Shown: positions 1-11,791 of the stretch, one piece after another
How positions within the stretch are numbered: position 1 is the first letter of the stretch
Layout of the letters: every line of letters starts with the position of its first letter
Source of the DNA: Uranotaenia lowii
Taxonomy: Eukaryota; Arthropoda; Insecta; Diptera; Culicidae
Direction: 5' to 3'
Assembly: GCF_029784155.1 (NCBI RefSeq)
Contig: NC_073691.1
Span: 87,613,361 to 87,677,360 of the forward strand
Length of the DNA stretch: 64,000 nucleotides
The notes under the pieces: generated by a model
Seen by the model: the letters and a program-made list of their open reading frames with translations, nothing else
What the model was told of the DNA's origin: nothing
Databases searched by the model: none
Translations under genes and position numbers: made by a program

Positions 1-410
1 AAAAGGTTATCATACTTCAGGAAAATTTATCCCTGATTGGAGCCGATAACACTGGCCTTATTTTAATCCATTGTTTAAAGCCTTGAAGGACAATCTGAAG
101 TATTGCTATGAATGGATAAAGTGTTGCGTTTCCTTCGAATTACTGAAATGTCGTTAAAAAAAAGAGTACTTTCGGCAAGATTTTACAAAAAGAAGAAATC
201 ACTCATTCCTCGAAAAGGTGCTTTAAAAGATTTCGTTTTTCTGCCAAAAATATCATACCTTTTGTCATTTCAATTTTTTTTACAGAAGGTTTAGAGCAAA
301 ATAAATAGTTGACCTATTAATACCCATGCATACTTCAATTCTACTTTATGAATATAGACCCTGTTCAATTTTGGCAAGATGCTGGTTCAATTTTTATCTT
401 AATGTAAAAC
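1..410. other. AT-rich stretch, no gene seen
   Basis: No convincing coding sequence. About 145-250 resembles 5555-5645 in the same orientation: both have an A-run followed by GAGTAC, then a TTTTACAAAAA-like stretch and a CATT..CTCGA phrase. It is probably an old repeat fragment. Confidence 0.5.
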
Positions 411-1083
411 AGTTATCATTCATTGATAATAAATTGATGATAACGCAGATTCTCACATCTTGGGATAGTTATTTGAAGTTTTTGATTCTCATAGAAAATT
501 GAAAAAATCGAGCAATACAATGGACACATTTTACACTTTTCGATGAAGTACAAAAATATTTTTCGGGCAATCATCAAATTTTTTTAAATAAATATTTTAT
601 AGGTAATTATGTTTTCAGTCTGTGCTAAAATGCATTTACATGAAAATCCAAGATTCATCTTTTAAATCTCGTATCCATATGATAGAATATGTTAGCGTTT
701 GGTAATTTCAAAATTTCATCCATCTTAACATTGATGTTTATGATTTTAGCTAGTAAAATTTTTAATGGTTTTTTTTTACCCCTGAATGTATGCAGCTTCT
801 AATTGATTTTTTCCTTTGAATTATTGACAGAAAAAAAATGTAAATTTAATTCCAAAAAAAAAAACAAATATTCCAGAAAATGGTGCTTTATGTGTTATGA
901 CATTACAAATATACAAGAAACTTTAAATTTCCAAACGTTTTCAATTCATTTTTCATTAAAAACTAAGTTTGTTGCAATTTACCCCTTTTTCTCAATAGGA
1001 AGAAAATCGCATGTATTCGTAATTTTTAATTAACTGGTGCAACCAATAACTTTTCTGACTACATCAATTTGATGTCCATCAAC
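411..1083 (+). repeat. left arm of a large inverted repeat pair
   Basis: This segment matches the reverse complement of about 5670-6440 along most of its length. Shared landmarks in order are a TTATCATTCATTGATAA-like block, AAAAATCGAGCAATA followed by CATTTTTCGATG-like sequence, a block with CCCCTGAATGTATGCAG against CCCCTAAATGTATACAG, and TTTCTGACTACATCAAT against TTTCTGACTACGTCAAT. The short frames inside both arms translate to related peptides (KKNKYSRKWCFMCYDITN against KKTKNYCTMCFMRFDITN), which reflects nucleotide homology rather than a known protein. It could be the arm of a foldback-type element or one of two copies inserted in opposite orientation. Confidence 0.6.
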
Positions 1084-3546
1084 CTTTAAAAGCGGTATGA
1101 TTATCTGTGGACATTAAATTTTTAGAAGCAATTGAAATTTAAAATGGTTGTTTTAGGTAATGTCATTTCAAAAAAGCGTTCCATTCTGACACGTTTGATT
1201 TTTTTTTTGTTTTATAATGGTTTTATGTTAACAAATTAGGTTTTGATTTATTAAATTGTTTGAAAATTGTAAAAGTACTGAATAAAGCTTTTAATTTTCC
1301 ACCGAACTCCCTTTTTAGAATAATTCTCTTTATAAAACCATTTCCTCGCATTATTTTTTTTTTTTTGTATTTTCAACATGCTTACATTTATTGCTCACGT
1401 TCAATTGTAAACTTTTGCTGCTAGAATTGTTGAGAACTAAAGTTTCCATTATAAGGAGACTCAGAGGAGTTTTTTTTGGTGAGGGGTAATTTGGCGAGCC
1501 ATAGAAGAGTAAAAACTAAACAAAAAAAGGAGAAAAATTCGAGGACATAAAAGCGCTCGTAGGCAGTGAAGGGTTAATAATTTTTGTAATTACTTTTAGA
1601 TGTTCAAATTGTACAACAGAAACTAACCTATTTTTTCCATGTACTGGTATACAAGCCTTTTTTCTCCGTTGCGTCACATCATGCGAATTTCAGTGTTTCC
1701 AAAATTCTATACACAGCAATTTTTTACAAAACCAAACAGACTCCAATTTGACAATTCGATTGCTGATTTTCCAGCAAACTATAGAGCTATTTCTGGAAAG
1801 TCAAACGATTTGAAAACCGATTACTTATTTTTTTTAGCAAAAATACCAAGAACACAACCAAATGCTGAAAAATCCAGCAATTAGAAAACCGATAGCTGAT
1901 TTCTAACAAAAATTTGGATGGCTGAACGTTTCCAGCTATTTAATTTGCTAGAATTCGAGACACACATTTACTGTGTAAGGTATATTTTGAGAATATCTGC
2001 TTTGTTTAACCACTGAGAACGTTCAACGGCGGAGTTCAACGAAATTTTGTGAAAACGTTAAGCTTAAAATAACAAAATACTTGGAGATTTTTATTTGCAA
2101 TTAAAGTGCTTTTATGAATTTTACAAGCGACCTACTTTCGTTGCGTTCACCACACGATTTTTTATTGCAACAGGGTTTTGCTCCTTGTGTAAAGCAACGA
2201 AAAAGGTGACAGTGTTTTTTCATCAATTCAACATTTCAATAGTGATAGATTTGTTTTTAATGTGGCTATCATGATAAACATTTCATCTGAAAGAGCATAA
2301 TTTCTCAACCAATTTTAGTTTTAAAGAAGCATTGAACATGACTTCAAAAGCTTGAAGCGAATCCAAATTACCATAAAAATATTTTAATATGGTCATTGTA
2401 AATCTAAAAAACCATCTTAATTTCGTTGGGTCACGTTTTAAAAATTCCCCTTTTTACACCTTTTACAAAATTATTAATAAAATAGCTCCAAACGCCTTGA
2501 CATCTTGAACGCAGTTGCCATGCTTCATGTTTTTGGAAACAGAACGTACATTTGTTTAAGTATAACCCGTGAATTGAGGAAAAATTGTAACCATTCATCA
2601 AAAGGTACATTTTTGTTATTAAAAATGAACTTACTAAATTGTTTTTTTTTTATAAATCGAATTTGATTTGTTCAAATGCAAAACAAAGCTGAAGAATTAA
2701 CCTTTCAAATGAAATATGTATATCAGGTTGACCAAATTTGAAACATTTAAATGACTTCCTGGTGGACAGGCGCGTGGAATCGGTCATATAGATTTTATTT
2801 TGGTGCATATATTAAACCATCATGATCTTGCGGTAAACAAAAATTCGATGATATTAGAGGGAACTTTCAAACGACTTAAAGACTTCTGCACTTCATGCCG
2901 TGTGAAATGGTTTATGTTCCTGAGTCGTTATTTTGTGAGCCGTTCGAATAAACTTATACCGCCAACTGGGGCAACATGCAACACTTTTCAACTTCAATGA
3001 CTTCTAAAAACATAATGTCCACAGATAAATATACCTCTTCAACATCAAAAGTTTTAAGGTTGTTGGGACACTAGATAAGGGTTACCAGATTCCACATCAC
3101 CAAAAAGAGTACATTGATATCATTTACCCAAAAACTCAGGAAAAACGATATAACTCCGGTTTTTTGAGCTTGCAGCCATCAGGTGGATACAAGATAACAA
3201 AATCCATTTAATTATCAAGCTTTGCGCCCGGAAGGTATGCAAAACAGAAGAAAAAGGATGTACATATTTCGTATTATCTGAGGAGTCCCCGATTACCTTG
3301 AATAAGCGGGGTTCTATTGTAATTAGAGACCAAGATGTTTAAATTTAATCAAATTCTTTCAATTTGTTGAGGTTACGCAAAAGATTATTCGAAAAGATAG
3401 CAGTATTTAGATGTTGCTGAAGCTGAGAAACCACAAAAAACGTTATTAAACAATTAATTTCTTTTTTTTTTCATTGACGTGTACATTTCCTTTACAATCA
3501 TTATTTGACATTTGTGCGCATTTAAGCATATTACCTTAATTGTGTA
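1084..3546. other. AT-rich intergenic DNA, nothing recognised
   Basis: No open frame here resembles a protein family. The GGGTTACCAGATTCC phrase near 3084 resembles a repeat end also present (as a related GGTAACCCT phrase) near 5665, so small repeat fragments are likely. Confidence 0.5.
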
Positions 3547-5364
3547 TGGGAGAATAGGGAATCATGGGCCACTTTTTTTCGTTGTTCCATAACTTCTTTA
3601 TTATAAAAGATAAAATGAAAATAAAAAATGGTATGGTTTTCTACATTTTCAAGGTATCATAGTGTATTTTTTTTAAATTTTTAAAAAATTATTTTCCCCA
3701 AATTCTGACTGTTTGAAAAATAGCTAAATTTTTTGGATTTTGAAAAATGGTGGGGAATCGTGGGCCACCAAATCCATATTGACCAAATAACATGCAAAGT
3801 TTATGAGTTGATCCAAAACTGTGATTTCCTAATTCATAATAACTTATACGGTTTATATTCGCTAAATAAAAAAAAAATTCATTTCGTTATTTAAAAGCAA
3901 TTTCAGATGATGAAACAAAAAAGAGAGCTGTGTATGATCGCATAGATTCCAAAACCTGACTCGCGAACGTTTCGCCAAGTTCCTTATAGGGTAAGAACAC
4001 TATATATTGAACACCATCTTTGGGATTCAACACATTTGTGACCAATAAATAATAACGAAAGGTTTTTCTGATAAAATTTTGATAGCGTAGCTTAAGCTTA
4101 TTTCTCTGCTTCGAATCGATATATTTTTTTCGTGGAAATATGTTCTAAAATTATTATTTAAGCCTTTTTATTCAAAATTACTTTTGTCCCAATGATTAAA
4201 CACAATGATTCAAATATTGAACAGGCAATGTTCTAATTATTGAACACGTAAATATTGAATATCATTGCATGTATTCAGGGGTACTTCGCTTGATAGTATA
4301 CCTTGCAGGGGCGATTTTGGTTGAGCTAGCAACCAAGAAACAGTTTGTTTACATTTCCAAACACCAACCGATGTTTGTTCAATAACTGGTACATGCATTT
4401 CTTTACGAAACGAGTACTGCAAGATTGAACGTTCAATAATTGAAACATTGGCGTTTTCTGTGATCCAATGATTGAACACTTTAATTTGTTAAATTTTAAG
4501 AAAATAACGATAATAAAGACTGCCACTCTTTCAGAAATCATTCAAAAAGACTTAGTTTAAAACACTCATATCATTATCTTAGACGTTTATTTGTCTTTTA
4601 TCTAATTTTTCCCCCAATCAAAAATAGGCTGTTTTCTTCATCCAGTCGAAAAACCAAGCCAAAATTTGAACACATATTGAAGTTTCGGGGACTGTGGCTT
4701 TAAGAGTCCGAGATTCTTGATAAAAATTTGAACATAGGTATAAAATGCTTCAACAGTAGCACAACGAATTTTGTTTCATTTTTCTACTGTATATTATTGT
4801 TTTAATCGGTTAATGTTTTACTAGTGTTCAATATCTGGTACCTGTTCAATAACTAGTGCTTCTACCCTATAGGATGGACAAAATATTTTTCATAACTCTT
4901 CATTTGGCATAAGAAAACTTTGCAGATAGGTAAAACGTATTTTAAGTTCTGAATGTGTATAAAAACATTAAAATATAGGTGATTCAAGATGTGTGGCCCA
5001 CGATTCCCCACAAGCTATGATTTGCAAATTGGTTGCGTTTGTGTGACTTCATGATGTTTAATCAAAAATTCCTTTTTCACGTGAAAGATCATGACAAAAC
5101 TATGATCATAAGCGTATGAGCATGTTTTTGTTATGCATTTTAGTTTCTCCATCGATGAAATTAGCGGGTGTTTTTGTAATTATGTAAGTAAATTTTTCTC
5201 TCTTTTTTAGCTTGATAAATTAATGAAACATATGATGCGTATTTAAGTCAACAACATAGAGAAATATATGCTCACGTAAAGGACGACGATAACCGTTGGT
5301 TTGAGATTTTATCTCAACACACATTTGAGATATTAAAAGTGGCCCACGATACCCCACTCTCCCC
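3547..5364. mobile_element. TA-flanked MITE-like element with GGGCCAC termini
   Basis: The ends are inverted copies: TGGGAGAATAGGGAATCATG at the left, and GGGGAGAGTGGGGTATCGTG read inward from the right. Both are followed by GGCCACTTTT and both are flanked by TA (3545-3546 and 5365-5366), as expected for a Tc1/mariner-type target. A second inverted pair lies inside: GGGGAATCGTGGGCCACC near 3755 and GTGGCCCACGATTCCCC near 4990. No transposase frame is visible, so it is non-autonomous. A second MITE (3989-4867) sits within it, so it predates that insertion. Confidence 0.75.
3989..4867. mobile_element. nested MITE, GGGTA...TACCC family, copy 1
   Basis: The left end is GGGTAAGAACACTATATATT and the right end read inward is GGGTAGAAGCACTAGTTATT, with TA on both sides (3987-3988 and 4868-4869). 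Repeated TATTGAACA/TGTTCAAT phrases fill the subterminal parts. About 4391-4448 is nearly identical to 7559-7618 in copy 2 (ACATGCATTTCTTTACGAAA and following). It is nested inside the 3547-5364 element. No coding capacity is seen. Confidence 0.75.
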
Positions 5365-5669
5365 TACATATTGATTACTGTTACTGCATACTCAAGGGCG
5401 CTTATATTACGACTAAAATTTAGTATTTAATATGCATGTTAATGAAAACAAGATGTTAAAGTAATTTGTTGTAAGCTGTTATTTCTTTCGTAGTTTTTGC
5501 ATTAAATGTGATACAACATCATAAAATGGAAGATATACATAGGTTTTACTGATCAAAAGTTTTTCAACAAAAAAAAAGAGTACATTTGGTAAAATTTCAC
5601 AAAAATAAGAGTACGCCCATTTCTCGATCGGAAAAGAGTACATGTGCCCTTAAAAGAGGACGTATGGTA
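5365..5669. other. AT-rich spacer with repeat fragment
   Basis: About 5555-5665 contains three GAGTAC phrases and ends in GAGGACGTATGGTAACCCT, which looks like the terminus of a dispersed element. No partner end was identified. Nothing coding is seen. Confidence 0.4.
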
Positions 5670-6440
5670 ACCCTACACTAGATTGACGTAGTCAGAAAAA
5701 TTATTGGTTTCACCAGTTATTTTTAAAAACATGCGATTTTCACCCTTTTTAAGAAAAAGGGGTAAGTTGCATTGCAAAAAAAACTCTGATATTATTGAAA
5801 AATCGAATGAAAACGTTTTAAAATTTATCGTTTTTGATAAATTTGTAATGTCGAAACGCATAAAGCACATGGTGCAGTAATTTTTGGTTTTTTTCGAATT
5901 AGATTTTACATTTTTTCTGTCAAAAATGTTTTTAAGGAAAAAGCGCAATTTGCTGTATACATTTAGGGGTTAAAAATACTACAAAACATTCTATTAGCTT
6001 AAATCATGAAAATAAATCTTAGGATGGATGAAATTTTCATGTTAACAATTGCGCAATGCATAACAATCATATCTCAGCATATGGAGACGAGATTTATGAG
6101 ATTTAGGTCTAATTTGCATTTTGTTGCATTTTGCCCAAGACAGGTAGCTGAATTATAAAAAAATCTATTTATAAAAATTTGTTGATTGTCCGAAAAATGT
6201 TTTTACACCAACAGTGTTAGTATAGAATAATGAAAGTATCTTAAAGTTTGTAGGTGATATCATCAAGCCAATCCGTCATACTGGGTAAAGTTTTTTACGG
6301 CATCGAAAAATGTAAAAATTTGCACATCTATTGCTCGATTTTTTTAAATTTTAATAAATACTTTTAAAAACTCTTTCACGTTGTTAAAAGCTATGTCATC
6401 ATCAATTTGTTATCATTCAATGATAACTTTATCCCAGTAT
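5670..6440 (-). repeat. right arm of the large inverted repeat pair
   Basis: Reverse-complement counterpart of 411-1083, with the same landmarks in opposite order. Similarity fades outward past about 6440 and inward past about 5675. Gaps between the arms and several substitutions per 20 bases show that the pair is old. Confidence 0.6.
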
Positions 6441-7202
6441 ATTTAAATAAAACTTGAATGATGGATGTGGTATACAAATGTTGAATCTAACCCTGCTTTT
6501 GCATGATGCCCCGTTTGACGAAATTTACATAGCCTTGCATATTCTGTAGATTTATATGTTATCTCACTCCTAACAAATCCGAATTCCACTTCAACAGCCT
6601 TTTGTTAAGTTGTGACAATATTACAAAATACCTTAGAACCGAAAGTTCAATAGTAACAAAGATTTTGGGAATTGGTTTTACGCATGTTAGTTTATTGATC
6701 CCAAGAGCCACTCGTCAATAATTGATTGAACTTGCAGAGAAACATTATTCCACCTGTCGTTCTAACATTTAGAAGAATTTCACACGCAAATCACACGGCA
6801 ATATATTTTTCTTTGGCCGGCTATCTCCCCACGGAAGGTTGGCGGTTGCCCTTTTGCCGGAATCGATTTTCGATTCGATTCCGATCCCCCGAACGCATGA
6901 ATGGGAAAATTATACGAAGAAGCCTTCTGCTAAATAATGAACGGGCAGCGGCCATCGCCTGACGATTTCTAGGTTTTGATGCCAGGAATCGACGAGAAGA
7001 GTCACGAAACCATAAAATAGTCTGTTCGTGTTCCGGAGTCTGTGCGCCACTCTGGTCAATCGCACGTCATCGGATGAAGGGCACACGGAAATGAGACAAT
7101 CAACTCCGAAGGGAGTTTAACACCACACACCTTATGAAATTTTTGAAAGAGTATGAAAGCCATTTACGGTTCTTTCTAACTGGGAAGTTTACACCATTTG
7201 AG
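6441..7202. other. intergenic DNA with a GC-richer block
   Basis: About 6760-7110 is clearly richer in G/C than its surroundings and lacks MITE or SINE hallmarks. It could be host regulatory or leader sequence, but no exon with a known protein match can be defined. Confidence 0.35.
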
Positions 7203-7204
7203 TA

Positions 7205-7781
7205 GGGTGAAAACACTAGTTATTACACAGCATATTTTGGAATCGGCGAATTTTATGCGTAGAAATAATAAACAACGGCTTATGTGATCAAAATTGTGAT
7301 AGATCAGCTTAAGCCTGATCCACAGCTTTGAAAAAGAATGATTTTGTCCAAGAAATTTGTTTTGAAACCATTACCAAAACCCTTTTACTAAGGTGTGTCT
7401 GTCACAATTACTGAACACCAAGTTGCTTATGTTGAACATGCAGTGTTCCAATTCTTGAACACATATTGTGATTGATAGTATACATTTAGGGGTATTACAT
7501 TTATGGTATACATTGAAGAGGCATCTAGCAATCAAGAAACAAGTCTGTTCAATCATTTTTACATGCATTTCTTTACGAAACGAATACTGCAAGATTGAAC
7601 GTTCAACAATTGAAACATTATCAAACATTTTGAAAGCTTGTTTCTTAAAAAATATGGGGGATAGAATCATAAAATACTTATAAACAGTCGTGACACGATT
7701 ATTTGTCTTCAAATTTCTTCATCCGGTCAGAAAATAACGTCAAACTTTGAACCTATTTAGTAGCTCAGTGTGCCTCTACCC
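7205..7781. mobile_element. MITE, GGGTA...TACCC family, copy 2
   Basis: Left end GGGTGAAAACACTAGTTATT; right end read inward GGGTAGAGGCACACTGAGC; TA on both sides (7203-7204, 7782-7783). The block 7559-7618 is almost identical to 4391-4448 in copy 1. Copy 2 is about 300 bp shorter, so the copies differ by internal indels. Confidence 0.7.
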
Positions 7782-7783
7782 TA

Positions 7784-9233
7784 GAACTTAGAAATGTTTG
7801 ATAAAATTGAAAATTGAAAAATCTTCTCTCCTTCCCGTTGAATAATCAAACATCTAACAAGAATAAAGGGGGGCTTGAGCATCTAGAACTCTGGGACTGT
7901 GATATTTAAAATAGAAAGGCGTGTTGGGTTCGCATCCCGGTTTGAACAGATCCGTGAGTTGTTTTTTTTTTCAATTTTTGTAACGCTTTATAGGTATAAA
8001 TCACCATATTATCTAGGCTGGCAGCGCAGCTGACAAGATGTACCTCAACACGGATGATGGATTCCTTTATTACAGGAACAAGAAATTTTAATTATTATTT
8101 TATAAATTCTAAAATTATTTGTAATAACAAACAAAACAGCACATTTTGTATCGTTTTTATCCAGTTCAAAACCCATTTCCTTTGTTCACCATCAAAAGAC
8201 CTCAGTCGAAGAGTTCAATTTTAAAATGGAAATCAAACAGCTTTGCCCGGCCCAAGTTCTTTGATGAATCGGAAATAAGTAAGGAACTTTGGTTCCATTC
8301 CCAGCCCAGCAGTCAAGCTCGGGAAGAGAGACTGCACCAGAAGTGCCCATCCCATAAAAGAAATGTTGTGAGACGAGACCGATTGATATTTACCTTTATT
8401 TCGGGTGCGTGTCGATCGATTCGTTCATGACGACGGTGATGATGCTGGTGATGATGATGATTATATTGATGCTGTTGGTACCGCGCGGGAAGAAAAATAA
8501 CTAGTCCAATCACGAACTTTGGCGGCGGCCACTGACGACACCGAGACGGTGGCAACGGAACAGGAAACGGAATTGAAGCAACGAAAGAACGAACGAATGA
8601 ACAATTTTGTAATTAAATAACACGAACCTCGGGATAGGTGATTGGAAATTACAGGCAGCGAGTTCGTGAACCGGGAAATTCAGGATGTAACAAATCAACT
8701 GGAAAGATTCTCACACCAGTTTTTTTTATTGGCCCTATGATCCACCGTTTAAATCGGAAGCAGTGAGAAGCGTAGGGTGTGTTATTGAAGAATTGTTGCG
8801 ATTAATTTCACGAAAGTTTAAGGATATTAAAAAAGTCCATTAATATTTCACGAAGCTTTCATGAAGCACAGTTATGGAACAGATGAATGAAGAATTTCTA
8901 ATGCATTTTTTTTGTAAATTGATTAAGTAATCTTCATAATATGTAAGAGCCTCACTGAGAAGCTAGCAAACAACAGAAAATGTATTTCCATATGAAAAGT
9001 TTCGCTTCATAGATTCACCTGTGGGCAGTTGTAATGATTAGTAAAATATGTAACATGTATTGGTAAAATATGCAGTGTTTGGCACCAAAGCAATAATCCG
9101 CTTATCGCCAGTTAGCTCGCTAACTTTTTGGTTGCGGTTTAATTTTGCCGCTAAATTATGATTGAGTTAGCGAATCCAAAAGTTCCGCTATTCTTTGGTA
9201 CAACTAATTGAAGACCACTAGATTCTAATATAG
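7784..9233. other. intergenic DNA; tRNA-like B box and GATGAT microsatellite
   Basis: GGGTTCGCATCCC near 7926 is a good Pol III B box and is followed by T-runs; no convincing cloverleaf could be drawn, so it is probably a SINE or tRNA relic. About 8130-8700 is GC-richer and includes a GATGAT-rich microsatellite (about 8430-8470). About 9075-9220 contains TTGGCACCAAAG and CTTTGGTACAA, which may be ends of a small MITE. Confidence 0.4.
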
Positions 9234-9533
9234 GTACCGTAAACTGGGGGAACTTTGATCACCGGGGTAGCTTTGATAAATATGAAATTTTCGTAAATAA
9301 TCATCATTAACTAAGTCTGAAATTAAAATATCTGAAAGCTGCTTTCTACGTTTTAAAGCCAACAAATTGAGTTTCAAATAGGCGAAATTTATTTTGTAGT
9401 TGGAGATTTGAAGTTTTAAAATATCTGTTTTTTCGAAGACTCACAAACATACACCTCTTCTGATGAATGATTGAATTTAGAAGCAAATGGGTTGTTTTAT
9501 GTGAAAGCTTAACTTTTTTCCTTTGTATAGGTA
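9234..9533 (+). repeat. dispersed repeat A, copy 1 (5' part)
   Basis: Starts TACCGTAAACTGGGGGAACT and matches 44831-45165 over roughly 300 bp (TAACTAAGTCTGAA, TTTCTACGTTTTAA, TTTTTTCGAAG, CACAAACATACA are shared landmarks). The match resumes briefly after 10476 (TATAGTTTTAGAG against TATAGTTTTGATT), so the 9534-10474 MITE inserted into this copy. Confidence 0.6.
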
Positions 9534-10474
9534 GGGGAGAGTGGAGATACTTGATCCCCTTTTCTTATTTTCACCATATCTTTTTGGAAAAATTTAGCAA
9601 CTCGCACTCTTTTACATTTTCTGACAGCGTATTACTTCAAGTTTCTATGCTCCTAAAATTAGAACGATACTTGAACCCGTAGAGGAACTAGAAGCATTTT
9701 TGTGGGAGTAAAAAAATTGAGATATTTTTGAAGTTAAGGGAGACTTGATCCTTTATTCAGAAAGCCCTGATCATTGGAAAAAATCAAACAAAAACCCCAA
9801 GATAGAATGTTAATTGACTATTTTGGTCATGTTTGTTCTCATTTCACAATCTATAATTGTCAGAAAAAAAAATTCTATAGCTTTTTCTAAACCCTTATGA
9901 CATTGCATACTTACGGGCGCAATTTTTTATAAACAAGAGAAAATCAATTATTTTAGCCCTTTTCTTCAGATAATAGATGGATGAATATTAGCTATTGGAT
10001 AAATATTAGTAATCTCGTAATCAGCAATGACCACGATCTATTGAAAAGAAGAATATACCGGGATCATTTGTACCCGTATATTAGGGATCAATTGTACCCA
10101 AAATCAACAATTTGGAAAACTTTTTCTGAAAACAGTTTGGAGTTTTCCATCGCTTTGAAAATATTGTATTTTGAAGTTCATTTTACACTCGAAAGATTGA
10201 TACATTGGAACAAATATTTTTGTTAAAATATTTTCATGTTAGGACATGTTAAAATGATGAAAAAAGATCTTCAAATCACATTTTGTGAAATTTTCCAAAC
10301 AAAGATAAATAACCCAAAAACTTATTTTGTTAAAATTTTTTGAGCTTCAATCATTGCTGTTTTGTTCCATTTGGCACATTTTTCTAGAACATTTGATCTT
10401 TGTACAACATTCCAGTTTGGAGATATAGCTAAGGAATCAAGTATCCCCAGGGATCAAGTATCCTCATTCTCCCC
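9534..10474 (+). mobile_element. MITE family B, copy 1
   Basis: Termini are GGGGAGAGTGGAGATACTTG and, read inward from the right, GGGGAGAATGAGGATACTTG, with TA on each side (9532-9533, 10475-10476). Both ends are followed by ATCCC. The copy is 941 bp with no transposase frame. It is homologous to 38056-38989 (inverted relative to this copy) and to 47306-49925. GATACTTGA/GGATCA phrases recur near the ends and inside. The TA target suggests mobilisation by a Tc1/mariner-type transposase, but none is encoded here. Confidence 0.8.
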
Positions 10475-10476
10475 TA

Positions 10477-11003
10477 TAGTTTTAGAGTTATTTTTATGGC
10501 CATTCTATGATAATTTTTGGATATTAGAAAAAAACGGACAATTTATATGAGAAATGTTCAAAATTTTTGCCCCTAAATGTATGCAGCAACATTGTCCATC
10601 TTTTGAATATATTTATTTTTGAAAAAAAAACGTTGAAAAGTTCAATTGAGTCCAAACAAAAATTACTGTTATTGATTTTTTAAGCCTTCTGTGCTAATTG
10701 GCATCAAATCAATAATTTTGAAGATGGTGAGACACGTTAAAATTTGATCAACTTTCCGATGTGTTCAAACGGCCTAGACATCCGGAAAAAATTTGATGCT
10801 TCTGATCTGTCTTACGCAGCATAAATGAATTTTCGGTCTTCAGGAAGGAAACATGTTGCCTTTATCTTGAAAACAGCTACACTAACTACACCAACGAGAG
10901 CCACAAAACTTCGGAAACATATCTCGCAGAAAAATTGTGCTTTGATCCCATATCCGGCAGAAGAAGCATTAGCCTTGATAGTTGATACCGATATGTCTAA
11001 ATC
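10477..11003. other. AT-rich DNA, nothing recognised
   Basis: Only the first ~50 bases continue repeat A. CCCCTAAATGTATGCAG near 10570 also occurs near 780 and 5960, so pieces of the inverted-arm repeat are scattered here. No gene is seen. Confidence 0.4.
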
Positions 11004-11470
11004 ACTATATGTATATCTTATTTATTTTTATTTTTTTTTATTTACATAGTATTCCATCTCATGAAATAACTTGACGAACATAATTCCTAAAATTCACTCG
11101 GTCCATGGCACCCGTTCTCCAATTTCTCGGACACTCCACGTTAGCCAGATCATGCTCCACTTGGTCTTACCACCTCGCTCGTTGTGCCCCCGCTCGTCTT
11201 GTTCCTACTGGATTCGTAGCAAACACCTGTTTTGCAGGGCAGTCGTCCGGCATTCTCGCAACATGTCCCGCCCAGCGTATCCGGTCAACCTTCACTACTT
11301 TCTGGATACTGTGTTCGCCGTAGAGTCGCCCGAGCTCGTGGTTTATCCTTTGCCTCCACACTCCGTTCTCCTGTACGCCGCCAAAGATGGTTCTTAACAC
11401 TCGTCGCACGAAGACTCCGAGTGTACGCAGGTCCTCCTCGAGCATATCACCAACTCTCTGCAGCTCTGTT
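11004..11470 (-). pseudogene. RTE-like LINE, 3' tail (C-terminal RT fragment)
   Basis: Read on the minus strand, about 11445-11167 encodes the tail typical of RTE-type LINE polyproteins, with landmarks TLGVFVRRVLRTIFGGVQ, MNHEL-like INHELGRLYGE, and RWAGHVARMPDD. An in-frame TAA interrupts it at about 11164-11166. The frame then stays open to a TGA near 11060, followed by a short 3' region and an A-rich tail with TAAA-like units (T-rich on the plus strand at 11004-11045). Catalytic RT motifs are absent because the fragment begins downstream of them. Its upstream side abuts the CR1-like element. It may be the missing 3' end of the RTE relic at 19205-21960, which stops just before this part of the protein. 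Confidence 0.75.
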
Positions 11471-11791
11471 TGTGAATGTATGTTGTAGTCGTTCGACGGT
11501 TTTAAAAATCCAGTTTTAAAGTGTTTTTCGTAACTTTTAATTTATACAGTTCGATCCTTCTTATAAATTAATCAGCGTAGAACTCGGAATTTATCGAGTA
11601 TCTGAAATTTGTAGAAGGCATAAGTGCGAAAATCGTGTTCGTAGTGACGTGTTTTGGAATCAATTCTGTTGACTAAAGACACTCACATAAACAACCTCCT
11701 CGATTTTTTTTTCTCTATCGAAGCGACATCTGGTTGTCAGTAGCACAATTTGCTCCAATTTCGGAAAACGTCCTGCATACCTTCCGGCGTT

